Assembly: GCF_030936135.1 (NCBI RefSeq)
Contig: NC_082600.1
Coordinates: 4,154,001-4,218,000 of the forward strand
Origin: Gavia stellata
Lineage: Eukaryota > Chordata > Aves > Gaviiformes > Gaviidae
DNA: 64,000 bases
Reading direction: 5' to 3'
Part shown: one piece after another, positions 21,901 through 34,583 of the stretch
Layout of the letters: every line of letters begins with the position of its first letter
Numbering within the stretch: the stretch's first letter is position 1
Made by a program: the position numbers and the translations under genes
The notes under the pieces: model-generated
Databases searched by the model: none
Seen by the model: the letters and a program-made list of their open reading frames with translations, nothing else
What the model was told of the DNA's origin: nothing

Positions 21901-24900
21901 GTCACAAGGCAGGGAAATTGCAAATTCGTGACCGCGAGACAGTCAGAAAGATGGGAAAGGAGCCATGCACTTGCTTGATGTAAATGTCTGAGTCTGAAAC
22001 ACACCCTGCTTTATGAGGAGAGAAAAAGCGCTCTCCTTTCCTTTGGCTGTATGACACAAGGCAGTAAGAACGAATAAATCCTTGCCACAATAAAATTGTT
22101 TACATTCTGTTTTGGAAACGGATGCTCTGGGCTCGGTATACCTAGGGACCAGCCTCTTTGATTCTTTTTAACCTCTTGTAGATCGGGCTGTATCCAGCCA
22201 CCAATAAATCCCGAGCGGTGGAAGTGTCTGCAGAAGAGCTTCATAAACCAGCTCCAGGTACCTGGATTTCGCAGAAGACCTGGCACCCGCTTAACCCCCA
22301 TCTGTCTGCCGGAGGAAAGAAAGATGCTGCCGTGTCTCCCCAAATGTTGCCAGTGGATGGATAACGAGAAACTAAATACCTGCTCGAACTTAATAAAGTC
22401 GTAGGGGAAACCTGGCAGTCTTCGGCAAAGCTCTTCTGCCATCCAGATGGCCGCCTGGGACCTTCGAAATGGTATTTCTTTGGGGTTTATGATAGCGGTA
22501 GTGCAGTTCTGAAAGGAGATGTGCATCTGGACTGCGTCTACCTCGCTGGAAATAATTATCCCATCTTTAGCCAAGAAGCCAAATGTAATTTAACTGCAGG
22601 GGACGTGTTAGGAGCTGCAGGTGTGTCGCAGCCCCCTGCCCCAGCCGTCGCTTTCAGAGGGAAGCAGAGGCAGCCCCTGTCTGCTGTCTGCGGAGGCTGG
22701 AAGAAGTACACGTTCGTGTCTTCAGGTTTTCTCATCTCTCCTGCCCGTGGCCCAGGAACACTTCTTTTTTTTATGGAGAAAATCCCCACCTGAGGTTAAC
22801 AGCATCGCGCCTCGTTAATACTCAAATATCCTGGCTCAGAGTCCAAGTCAGGGCTTAAAAAACATGCAAAAACAGCTCCAGCAAGAAACCTATTGCCATC
22901 ATCCTCCTTTGGATGTGGCTATTTTATGAGAAGTAAAATAGCATCAGCTCACCCCAAAAAATTGGAGCCAGGATCAGATTAAGCACAGATCCAGCCTCGA
23001 GCTGTGAAATGGGGAATACAGCCTAAATGGTATTTCTGATTCCCAGGTGTCCTGAGCCTGCGTGCAGTGGGTATGAGGATGCAGGTAACTCCAGAGATTT
23101 ACGGTCCCTGCAGGTAAAAGGACATTTTCTCATCAGCCACAGGCAGAGCACTCCAGATGACGGATCTCTCCAGCCTTCCCGTACAAAATGAGCACACTGT
23201 GGGTTTGATAAGGCATTTTCTCTGGGATGGATTAATAACAGCTTTTACCCTTTTCCCTTCCACCAAATACAAGCTGGTGGCCCCAAGTTGGCATTTATCT
23301 AGTGACTGTCTGCAAACACGCTGTCTCAGCCGATGTCCCATCAGTAGGCCAGTCAAGAAGGACTTTCCTGTATTTCCCAAAGGTTGTATTTCTATGAGCT
23401 TGATTAAATTCAGGATCAAAGTTTCCTCAAAGGAAATACAGCCCTGATCTCTTGTCCTCCCCTTCCACGGATACATTTCAGGGACAAAACTGGCCTCGCT
23501 GCAACCGTGGGGCAGCCAGGGTTTGGGCACGGGTGAGTGTCCAGCCCGCACCGTCAGGTCATCTGAAACCTGAAGACAAAATCACTGCCCCGGAGGGATG
23601 AGCAGCGGGAAGAGCTTTGGAGAGGAGCCATACAGGAGGGAGCTCTTGCACCCTGGTTGTACGTGAGTCCCTGCACGGCAGCTCTGCTCATGGCTGCCCC
23701 GTCCGAAGGCTCGGCAGCGGCCCCAGCAGAAAAGCCTTGGCACGTCCCTCGGCAGCCGGCTGCCGGGACAAAGCGTGCAACAGTTTGGAAGTAAGTGGTT
23801 AACAACCGGCTGAGCTGGGAGCAAGCGAGGCTCTGCCTCGCTGGCCAGACCCTATACCACACTGGGGAATGTGGGGCCTGGGAAGAAGCAAACCCCAAAT
23901 CCAGGGAGCCGAGCAGGCAGAGGACAATATGGCCAGGCAAGCCACTTGGCAGGCTTGATCTCTGTTTATCCATCGCGGTGGAAATGCTTTATCTCCTGCC
24001 TGGGCTGCACTGTGCGAGCAGTGATAAGAGGCGGTTGTTAAACAGAAGCTGAAGCTGGTGTTTCCTTGGTCTCCCATTTCCAAGGTTACAGAGAAGAAAA
24101 AAAAAAGGTGGCTGATTCCCATCGGTGTGGGCAGGAGCCCTGTGGGAAGAGCAACGGGGCTGAAGCGAGCGGGGCCTGAAAGGGGCTGAGCGGCAGGTCG
24201 GTGAAGGTGGGAGGAGAAAAGAGGGGGGCGTTCTCAGAATTGCACAGTGGTGACGGCTGGCCGCCTGCTCACGCCTGGAGGGGATCAGCAAGGCCATGAA
24301 AACTTCAATAGTTTGCTAAGGTGTCTGCACAGGCTGTGTCGAGGAGGCTGCTCCTGCACGGTGCTCCCACCTCCCCTGCCCGGGGTGATGGTCCTCCTGG
24401 ACACCAACCAGACCTGGTGGCAGGTGGTGAGTGCTGGGAGAAGGTACCACAGTTTGCATCAGTGGCTTCACCCTATCCATCCATCCATTACCCCATCCAT
24501 CCATCCATCCATCCATCCTTCCAGCCATCCTTCCATCCATCCATCCATCCATCCATCCATCCATCCTTCCATCCATCCATCCATCCATCCATCCATCCTT
24601 CCATCCTTCCATCTATCCATCTGTCACCCCATCCATCCATCCTTCCTTCCATCCCCCCATCTGTCCTTCCATCCTTTCATCCATCCATCCATCACCCCAT
24701 TCATCCATCCATCCTTCCACCCATCCATCCATCCTTCCATCCTCCCATCTGTCCTTCCATCTTTCCATCCATCCATCCATCCATCCATCCATCCATCCTT
24801 CCATCCTCCCATCTGTCCTTCCATCTTTCCATCCATCCATCCATCCATCCATCCATCCATCCATCCATCCACGCCTGGGTGTATTCACGTCCTCCATCCC

Positions 24901-27900
24901 TGACCCCTTTGTGCTGAGGTTCAGCCAGATGCAGCCGGGAGCGGGGAGAGCAGTCCCGAATTTGCCTCCGAAGGAATCCCCCTCCCATTGCACAGGGTGG
25001 GGAGACTGTGGCCAACCCCCCCCCCACTCTGGTGGAGTCAATCCTGGCTGGAGATGGGCAGAGGGTCTGGATGAGACAGGAGGCACTCCCCAGCTCTTAC
25101 TATCTCTGACCAAACTGCAGATGGATCTGCTATTGAAAAAGAGAAATTAAAGAAAGCCAGAGCACGTGGGTGCGAACAAACTCTGGGATTTGGGGGGGTA
25201 TTTTAGCACTGGGTGTATCGGAGCACTGGGAGGGGGACCGTGACAAGATGTGCATTCTCTCTGATTTCCCCACCAGTTTTGAACTCCTTGTGTGGTCTGT
25301 CCACAGAGATGTCCGTGCCCAAGGACGTGCTGGGGAAGAGTGAAACTCCAGGTGTCAGCACGGAGATAACAACAGAGGGAAACACACTGAGTGAAGGACT
25401 CGGAGAATTGCCCGTGGGATGGCCACGAATCTCATATGTGAAAGCAGTGAGTGGCAGTTGGTCTTGGGGGTGGAAAGGGACAGCTGGGCTTTTGGATCCA
25501 AGGCGACTGCGGGCTCACTGGGCGCTGACGGTGGCTGATACACCCATGGGAGCGAGCATCGTGCCAACGCCACAGCGAGCCATGCCCACTCTGGTGTCCC
25601 GCGGCCACCTGCAGCAGGACCATCTCCGTGTCCAGGCAGTGATCTCTCCTCGGTCCCAGCCGGCAGACGATGGGGGAATGTGCTCGGCCGTGCCGCGGTT
25701 GCCCGTGGCCCGTCTCACCCAGACGTCCCTTTTCCCTCTAGGTGGAGTTATTACACATCAGATTTCATCTCACTCCATGTCCAGACCCGCTCCCGCAGAG
25801 CTGCCGGGCAGGCGGTGAGGTCCCCACCACCCTGCCTGCCTCCTCATCGCCTGGGCGCTTCCCGGGAATTTAATGATGGGAATTTAACAAAGCCCAGTGT
25901 GTCTTGGAGGGCTTACGCCTGTGTGCATGGGATGGGAAGGATGAGCTGTGCTCTGGGTGTGCGTGGGCAGGGGAGGGACGGGGGTCGCTCCAAATGAAAT
26001 GAGAGCGGTAATGCAGGGATGTACCATGGGCTCTGCGGAGCATCTTCCCTTAATTCTGCTTTATGAGCTTCTCCTCCTTCCTCTTACCTTGTGGTGCTGT
26101 TGGAGGGGAGGGAGAGGAGGCAGGAAATCCTGCAGGACTATTTTTGTACTCTGGATTAATTAACGGCGTTGTTAAGGGGCTGGGATTAGCTTGGCCACAG
26201 AGGGCTTGAAGGACAATTTGGGAGGCGTCGGTTCCAGATGTGGTTATTCCCAGGCCATGTGGACATCTGAGATAGCGCGGGGTTTGGCGGCGGGTGCTGG
26301 GGGAGCAGTCGGGGCCGGAGTCTGCACCGTGCACCGCGCTGTGCGCAGGGGCAGGTCCACCCTCGGGGCAACGCGGCCCTTCGTCTCCGCCACGTGCTGC
26401 TGCTGCAGGGCTGGGACAGTCGGTCCACTCATCTTTCACGTCATTGAAAGTATTTTCTTTTTCTTTTTTTGCAGCTCTGCATAAAAGAAAACTGTTAGAA
26501 GTGCTCTCCTTCGTGCTCAACTTGTTCCCCCACTGGTCATGTTCCCAGCTCTTGGCATCTCTTCCAGGATCCGGCACTTCAGCGCTTTTGAAGATTTAAC
26601 ACCCCTCTCCCTCCCCCCGTCATTTCCTCGTCCGTCTCAGTCATGTTCCCATCCGCTCCTTCTGTTCATGGGAAGGGGAAAAAACAGTCAGGAGATAAAA
26701 CAGCCTCCCCCGGCCGTCACCCAGCCCCGGCGGTGGGGTGGCTTGCCATCGAGTTCGAGGGGAGCCCCGCGGCTATAAGGCCGTGTCCTTTGAAGCGCCT
26801 GACACGTGACGTTCAGCTGCGAGGCGATGTGAATCAGATGTGGTCCTTCCAGACGGCTGCCCAGTGCGGAGAGGGGCTGGAGGTGGCCTCGGGGCAGCTC
26901 TGTCCCTCTGGCAGGACGGGTAGGGATGGGGACACCTTGGGGTCCGGGCTGGCCGAGGGTGTTTTTACCATGTGTTTGCTTTGGGGGGGCATCTCGGGGT
27001 GTTTCCCACCGTGGGGGGAGCCAGGCAGAGGGAACGGGCTGCTCTGATCGCTGGGCCAGGACCCGAGCTCTAGGTAGGGATATCTCCCATTTGGGTTGTG
27101 TTTGGTCTCAGACCTGTTGCAGTGTCCTCCCTCATCCTGCTTTGCTTGAGCCTGTGCACGTCCCAAGATCCCAGCATTACACCTAGAGCCTTTCCAAGAC
27201 TTTCTGGGCTGCTTCTTTCCAGGTTTACCATTCCCGAGAGCCCTCCTCGCCCTCACTGCCTCATCGGGGCAAAAGCAAAACACGCAAAACTCTTTTCCTC
27301 AAGGTCACTGATAATGAACGACAGCTCTTCGTTTGCCCTCCTGCCTAAATCTGCTGAGAGCCATTAGGGAAACCAGGAACTGATTTTTCCCAAGTGTCCC
27401 AGGTGACGTCCCTGCCACCTGGGAGAGACGATACACACAATTACTGTGGGAAGGGTCAAGGGAAAGCTTCACCACCTCTAAATACAGCTAGAAAGTCCCT
27501 TGAACACATTGCATGACGCAGGTAGGACACTTGGGGTGATGAGCTCCCCTCCTGCTCCCGGGCTGGATGTGGGGAGCACAGCCGGGGCTTGCCGGTAGCT
27601 CCAGCCTTGCCTGGCTGGGATAAAGCGCTGCGGATTGCGTTTGGGATGCTTGATATCGTGAGTTCCAAAGCCCTAAGAGGAGCATGTGTGGAGAGGAGCC
27701 CGGTGGGGAGGTGGCTGGGGGCTCCCCGCTGCTGGGTTTGCCCCTCTGCTTTCTGCCCCGGGCGAGCAGGCGGCAGAGCCGGCTGGAAACGCGGCGGTGA
27801 AAGGTGTGAGCGAGACTTAGACGGGCTTATTCTGTGGGGGACCAGCACCTCCTCTCCCACCCGTGTGCCAGTGGGGCAAAGCTTACACCGGAGATCAGCG

Positions 27901-30900
27901 CTGGTGCTCTGCCCCGGCATTAAGGAATTGCACGAGAGGAGTAACAGAACCGCCGTTGTTCCATCCTGCAAGCCCTGGCTGGTGCAAGCCTGGTTTGGAG
28001 GGCAGTGCGGGGACGTGCCGTGCCTCTCCGCAGCCGGGCTGGGGCCAAGGGGCTTCACTTTCTCCAGGCACCACCACAATTCCCCCGTGACCCCTTATGC
28101 TTGTCCCCGAGCCGGTCCAGTGCCTCCCCCTGGGACGTGTCCCCGGGCAAGGGGAGCAATTCCCAGCTGGAATCACTGGTGTGAGTCAAATTTCTAACCC
28201 AGATCCTCTCCCATTTCTTTTCCGCCCCCTTTCCCAGGCAGGAAATCAAAGCCCAGCTTGCTCATTAGGGGCTGACCAGCTGCTGACCAAAAGCCAAAAA
28301 GAAAAAAAACCAACCCCAAAACCCAGCGCGAATGCTTTATTTGCTCAAACCGCTGTTTTCTCAGAGGAGGGGGAGTGGAGTCCTCCAGCTGGAGGCTTCC
28401 CACCAGCCGGGGATCTGCAGCTTTGCCGGGAGCCGGCAGCGCAGGGGAGCTCCGTTTCCAGGTCTTTGTCGTAACTAGGGATCAAAGGGAAAACTTCCTG
28501 AGTGATTTCAGTATCTGACAGGTTCTTGCATATTTGAGTCACTTTAAAATATGGGGTTGGCCTTTCCAAGTCACTTGGGCTCTAGGAAAATATTTTGATG
28601 CTCCTGTGTCGAGCTAAAAAAAGAACACAACTCCCCCCCCCGAAGTGCAAATGCTGCAGCCTCTTACACGGATCAGATAAAACGCTGATCAAACCGATGT
28701 AAGCTCCCTGCCAGCTTTTTTGGGGGTGAATTTGGCACGTTGGGTTTTTTAATTCTTCTTAAACTGGGGTCTCCCATCCTCTCCCTCCCCAGCCCATCGG
28801 CACGGCTGGTTTTGGCTCCCCGTGTGGGGAAGGTCCGGGTTTGCATCCCCGCGGCATCGCAGAGCCGCGGCCTCGATAACACCCTGGGAAAAGTCCCCGT
28901 TTGCGTTCTGCAGTTATGAAAACCAGACTGGGGAGCTTAAGAGAAACCAAAGGAGCAGTTTCTTGGGGGGGGGAGACTCAAGCCTGAAATATGTCGAACA
29001 GCTGGAGGGATGCAGGGGATTTCAAAGGGAAGGCTGGGATGCCAATGGGAACGGCAGCAGGCGCGAGGCCGGGCTGCCCGGACCGCATTGCACTGGTGCT
29101 TACGGGAAGAGATGCAAGCGGGGAGGCACTTTTTTTTTTTAAAAATCTATAACATCCAACAGATATTTATAGCTCTTTTATCGCTTTAGTGCCTCGGTGC
29201 CACAATTAAAAGCATACAGTGCTTTTATGATACTTAAAGCAAACAAATAAATACCCCCACTGGTTTCCAGAAAGGTTTTGAGCCGTGCGAGCGTGGTCAC
29301 CGATCAGCCTGAATTTAATTAGACTGTTGAAACCGCTCCTGCCATCCAGGTCGGTGCCGCTGCCGAGGGCTTTGGCTCTTCACCATCCTTCCCTGCATCG
29401 AAGAGGGTTAATACAGCCGTGGTGATAACAGCCGGCAAGCGAGGGTTTCTCGGCAGCCGGACTGAAGCAGGCAACTCACGTCCGCCTGTGGTTTCGTCTC
29501 TGGGCCGGATCCTGGCTGGCGGTGGCGACGCTTGGTCTGGGATTCCTGCATCCCGGGTCAACGCCGGGTAAATCCCCGGTGGCCCAGGGCCCCTCTCCTC
29601 CGGCTCACGCAGCACGCGGGGCAGGTCATGGGGAGAGACGCTGATCCCAGCCCCTGATGCTCGACCAAGCGAGGGGATGGAGGGGCTGGACGAGGCAGGG
29701 GAAGGTGCTCGTATCCCCCCGGGGTGTGAGCATCGGGAGTTCGGGAGGTGCCTTTTGCACCCAGCCGGCCCCACGCCGGCTGCCCGGGACCCCCTTCCCG
29801 TCCCGAAGGCTGGAAAGTCCCCAAAGTGTTTCCTGCGAGGCTGAGACGCTGAAATGACTCAGCCGGCTTGCTTTTACTACGGATTAATTTGAGGAGCTTT
29901 CTTCAGCCCCTGCCCGCCGCAAGACAGCCCCGCTGCCTGGGGTGGCCGTCCCATGGGATACAGCTTTCCCCCGGCACCCTTGGAAACCGGCCCCATGCTC
30001 CCGCCTGTCCTGATCACAGGCAATGACCCCGTTTGGGGTCGTTTTGTCTTATTGCCCCCCCAAAACCAATGGCTTCCCCAAACGTCCGCTTCCCGTCGAT
30101 GTGCCTCCATACCCAGGCCGTGCAGCTCTCATCCCGCCTCGCTGCAGGTGACAGCCTTTTTTGGAGATATTTCTTTTTTGCTTTGTTTTTTAAAATCTCC
30201 ATGGGTCTGCAAATCTCTCCCCCGTACAAAACGCTGCCATTCCTGCTTTCAAACCGCTATGTGACTTGCCCATCTGCAGGGTATTAAATTACTTGGGGCT
30301 TAAAAAGCTGTATGAATCCTAGCCGACACCCCAGCCCATACCTTGCTCAGACAGGCATGCAAATCCCCTGCGTGCATTAAGTGAAGTGGGGTTTTTTTTT
30401 CACCCTGGCAGCCGGTTTGCATCAGTACCTTTCGGTGAAGTGATTTATTTTTTCCTTTCCCCTGCCTCAAGGTCCTAGAGCAGGGTCAGCGAGGGAGGAG
30501 CATCCCTCCCCCCCAGCCCTGCCCGCTGTTGTAGGGCTGGAGAAATCCCGTCTTCAGGCACCTCTGCCGCCTGTTTTGGTTAAACCGGGGTTTAAGCAGC
30601 CCCGTTGGCTTCAAACCTCCCTCCCCATCATGTGCTTAACAAAATAGTCAGCGATAATTTTTTTTTCCCCAGGGCAGCCAGCAGTTCGTGGATGCCAGAC
30701 GGTTACTGCTCTTCCTCCCCGAGGCTGAGTCACCCCAGGGGGCTGCGGACACCCACGGGCTGATTTCTCTTTGCTTTTGGTTTTGCTTTTAATTTGGTTT
30801 ACTTTTTCGTTTAGCCAGATTTCACTGCATCAGCAGAATAAAACCCCCGCATCTCCATTCAGCGCTGGTGCTGCAGAGGCCGGCGGGAGCTGGGGTTTGC

Positions 30901-33209
30901 ATTGCCTCGGCTTGCCAAGACCCTCCTCATCCTCCGCCATTGGCTCTAACGCCCAAATTCCCCCGAACCCACCCGGCCTCCGACACCGCTCCCCAGCACA
31001 TTGCTGGAAACCCTCTGCACCCACCATGTCCTGGTCTCCCTTTGACTCAGCATCACCCCACCGGCGATGTCCGATGGCTACGGGAGGAGCAGCAGAGCAA
31101 ACAGCTGCCGTCCCCCTTCTCCTCGCGCCGGCTTGCCGCCTCTCCCTGGGGTGGGTCCTCCATCCCCTCCCGCGGGCTCCAGCTCCCACCGCCTCCCTCC
31201 CCAAGCCATCTTGCAACGTGCTCCTCGTGCTCCCTCCTCACCCCCGTGTCCGTCCTCGGCGTGCGGTGGTTCCCATCCGTGCCGGCCAGCTCGGCGCTTG
31301 CGATTAGCTTCGTGCTCTATTTTAGCTGGTGTTTCACCAGACTTTAGGTAAACCAAGATTTTTTTTTAACCCCCCCTGCCCCCTCCACTCCAGCAGCTCA
31401 TTTTCAGTTGCATCTTTTCATCCAAGGAGAAAGGAAAGACATCCTAAGGAAGCCGGCAGCCTCCTTCGGATCACCTCAAAGGCCCCTGCGACCCCCTCGC
31501 TGCTTCCCAGCCTCCTGCAAGCGCCCGCACCGCTCCCCGCTTCCCACCCAGCTTCTCCCGGCTCCCGTCCTCGGGGGGCCGTGCGGGGAAGGGCTGTGGT
31601 TGAAAGCAGCCTCTGCCTTCCCATGCCTCTTCCCCGACCTCCTCTGCTTTTCTGCTCAGCGTTTCCTGCCTTATCGCCTTCCCCAGCTGCAAAATCGGGC
31701 CCTGATTCAGCGTAGCAGAGCCCTGCGGAGGCGGCTGGGGACGGATGGATTGGGGGGGACGCACCTTCTCCCCCCACTTTTCCTCTCTGTGTTACACCTC
31801 CCCATCCCGCATAACCTCAGGCTGTGAAATAGGAGGTAAATATTTTTCAGCGAGCCATCCCCATCACACGCCCAGCTTGGGTGCTATTCCAGGCCAGGCA
31901 CGTTTTTATCGCCGTGCCTCACCCGTTCCCGCATCCAGCCAAAATCCCGGCACTTCCTGCCAGGAGCGTGCACATCGCTCCTCCGTTCACGTGCCTCCCG
32001 GGGCCGCCTGGACTTGCCGGGCAGCCAGGAGCTGCCAGCACCCAAAAGGACAAGCCTGCGGGCGTGGGGCAGGGCTGGGAGCATCCCTGGCACATCCCGA
32101 GCACACCTCTGCCCCGGCCGCGGTCCCATTTGTGGTGGGACCAAGGAGTGGGAGGAATCACCCGGCACTGTCGGGCCACCCCTTCCCTCTGCTTTTATGG
32201 AGCAAGGGTGCAACCCGTCCAAGAGCACATGGTGCAAAAACTTGAGGATCGCTGCAGAAATGCAGCAGCGATGGGGAAATGCATGATTTCCTCCAAGCAC
32301 CCGCCTGCAAGGGAGCAAATTCGGGGGAAGATGCTGCAGGCGTTGCTGTCACCTGCCCCCTCTGTCCCCCCGGACCTGGAGGCGAAGGGGAGCAGCCATC
32401 CTCACCCGCCACTGGCACCCCTTTCCCGTCCCTCCTCACCTCCCTCCGGCCCCACTGCGGCTCTGCCGTGTCGGGATGGGATAACCTGAAGCTGGGAGCT
32501 GGACCAGACGTGGCCAAGCAGCCTCCCTGGCCCCTCTCTCGGGGTGTTTTTGGGCATGGACCTCTCCCGGCGGTGAATCCCTCGCTGGCTTCTCTGCCCG
32601 GACAGCATCCCTATTCCCGCAGAGCAGCACCATCTCCGCCGCTTGCCAAGCCCCTGCTCCACGGGCAGCGGGTCCAGGGCGCTCACCGGCACCGTAGCGG
32701 CTGCGGGGCCGCAGGCAGCATCTCCCACCGCAGCGCTGCCCTCCGGACGGGCTGGCAGCAAACTCCGTATCATTTCGCTACCAACTGAAAGGCTGAAACA
32801 CGGCGTTTTAAGCCCAACTTGCAAATAGATCGATTTTTCTTCTTGCTAACGTAACTGAGCCCAGTGTGCCGAGGCTGTTTTACACCCCAGCGCTCCATCA
32901 ACAGCCTTCAAATTAGGCGACGGCAGGGTACTGACCGCATGTGTCCCGGGCGGAATCCTTCCCCGCATCCCTGGGCTGCTTCCCCACTGCCTGCCTGGCC
33001 AGGGATGGGGGCCAAGGCTGCTGCCTTGGACCCTCCTGCCCCATCCCTGTATTTTGCTTTGCTTTTTGGCGGCATTTTGTCTTGGCAAGCTCGGGATAAG
33101 GCAGCGGGAGGGAGCGCAGGGCTGGCACGGGGTGGCTGGATCCCACGGGAGATGCCGACGGCCCCGCCATAGCGTGGCTGAACCACAAAAACCAGGAGCG
33201 ACAGCTTAA
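18983..33209. other. Intergenic region between the GNPNAT1 promoter and the FERMT2 3' end
   Basis: About 14 kb without a recognisable conserved exon, tRNA or CR1 element. G+C rises from about 20000 onward. Long open frames here (for example 22011-22574 on the minus strand, and 25213-25818 and 27589-28197 on the plus strand) resemble no protein family I know. They are of the length expected by chance in stop-poor DNA. Landmarks are the TCCA array at 24475-24871 and an AT-rich island at about 29130-29265 inside GC-rich DNA. Confidence 0.6.
24475..24871. repeat. (TCCA)n tetranucleotide array with higher-order structure
   Basis: About 400 bp of TCCA with CCTT, CCCC and TCTG variants. A block beginning ATCCTTCCATCCTCCCATCT starts at 24731 and again at 24795, a 64-bp higher-order period; a looser copy lies near 24641-24690. 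Both strands stay open in frame (HPSI on plus, MDGW on minus), which is an artefact of the repeat. Confidence 0.95.
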
Positions 33210-33230
33210 TATTAAATAAAAGATTTGACT

Positions 33231-33236
33231 TTTATT
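33231..33236 (-). terminator. FERMT2: FERMT2 distal poly(A) signal AATAAA
   Basis: TTTATT on the plus strand. The minus-strand sequence beyond it becomes GT-rich (ctggtttttgtggttc). Cleavage is expected at about 33205-33220. Confidence 0.65.
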
Positions 33237-34318
33237 TAAAATAAAATGCATTTGTACATAGTCTTGAAACCACAGACTACAGGAACGCAACACTGGTTAC
33301 TCCTCGGCATTAGGTGGGGCAGGAGATCCCTCCTCGTTAGCGTTAACGCTGCGCTGGCTTAACGAACGGGGAGGTCCTGGCCTCAGGTATCAGTTATTGA
33401 GGGTGTTGTGGCGCAGCTCTGAAATCCCATTTAACTTAGATAAAAATCTACTGGACTGAAATTGGGTTTTTGGGGTTTTTTTGTTTCTTGGTTACTCCCC
33501 GTACCCCTTACAGGCATACTATAGTTAATGCTGATACACCGGATCTATGCAATATTCTAGCTGGCTTGTGAGACTAGTTAAAAAAACTGTACAATTTTAT
33601 AAAATTTGTGTTTTTTACATTAGTTACACAAAACCTATACTTCATAGACCTTTACTTCATATTGTAATGAAAAAGTTTGCATATCATAGGCAGAACAGTG
33701 ACTATGCTGGTGAATACTAAAAGTGTCATAATACAATATGGTGTAAAAATAAAATAAAATTAAAAAAAAAAAAAACAAAAGACAATATAAATGATTATCA
33801 AAAGGCAAGTTAACAAATAAAACCAAGCTATAACAGACTAACAGAAGATCATCTTTGAGGCCACACGCAACTATCTTCAAAGTCACGTCAGCACCTGTAG
33901 CAGTCCCGGTGCACGTAGTGTGAAAGGAGAGATGGCAATTCTACTTACGGGTAGGATGACTTCAAAACAGGTCAAATGTACAGAATAAAAAACATCAAAA
34001 AAAAGAAAGAAAACACTCATGCATTAAACATGATAAATAGACTTCATATAGGTTAAGCCCTGGATGGCTTTACGAGAAGATGGCTTAGAGTTCTCTTAAA
34101 AAATTGGCTATTTTAAGTCAGTCAGTCAAATCTTATCCTGATCTGCCCATCGGATTCTGTATCTAAAGGCCAGCGGCACGATCACCTGGCCCAGATACGG
34201 TCCTGTTATAGCAAATTAACAGAAGTGCTCGTTAGTGCACACAGATTAACTGGTCTGGTAATGCAAAAATTTTCATGAGAAATCAAAAAAAAAAAAAAAA
34301 GATACATTTCAAGCTTAC

Positions 34319-34324
34319 TTTATT
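34319..34324 (-). terminator. FERMT2: FERMT2 proximal poly(A) signal AATAAA
   Basis: Canonical hexamer about 90 nt after the stop, followed on the minus strand by a run of about 16 T. It could yield a very short 3'UTR isoform. Whether it is used cannot be judged from sequence. Confidence 0.45.
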
Positions 34325-34409
34325 AAGCAGCATATTTCGAAGAACAGCTTTTTAAAGTTAAATATTAATATGGCCATGGGGTTTCCTCTCGGTGTACAGT
34401 ACATGGGAC

Positions 34410-34583
34410 TCACACCCAACCGCTGGTCAGTTTGTAGAACATCTCTTCGTCTAAACTCTCATTCTGATCTTTCGCTCGCGTCGACAAGAAGATGTAGCCG
34501 CCGATGAACTCGTGAACCACTTTGCAATCCACCTCCGTGCAAATGAAGGACACCCGAACGTCATCTGCAAACTCCACCGTCAC
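34410..34583 (-). CDS. FERMT2: FERMT2 exon 15 (stop codon)
   Basis: 174 nt, 57 codons plus TGA; residues 624-680, [20 protein letters not shown] through [10 protein letters not shown]. Differs from human only at a few positions (DDVRVS for DEVRLS). The F3 C-terminus is intact. Acceptor ggttttgccctctag. Confidence 0.98.
   Translation of the reverse strand: MTVEFADDVRVSFICTEVDCKVVHEFIGGYIFLSTRAKDQNESLDEEMFYKLTSGWV

Larger units (their letters stand above)
33210..34409 (-). other. FERMT2: FERMT2 3'UTR
   Basis: About 1.2 kb, AT-rich, with homopolymer A and T tracts. Two poly(A) signals are readable on the minus strand: a proximal AATAAA at 34319-34324, only 86 nt after the stop, and a distal AATAAA at 33231-33236. 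Confidence 0.8.

Noticed and set aside
24247-25150. Long open frames on both strands rich in HPSI or MDGW
   Set aside because: They are translations of the TCCA tetranucleotide array. A 4-bp unit gives a 4-residue periodic peptide in every frame, so they are not genes.
25213-28197. Plus-strand frames of about 200 codons in the intergenic region
   Set aside because: Low-information Pro/Gly/Arg/Ser composition in GC-rich DNA, and no family resemblance or conserved motif.
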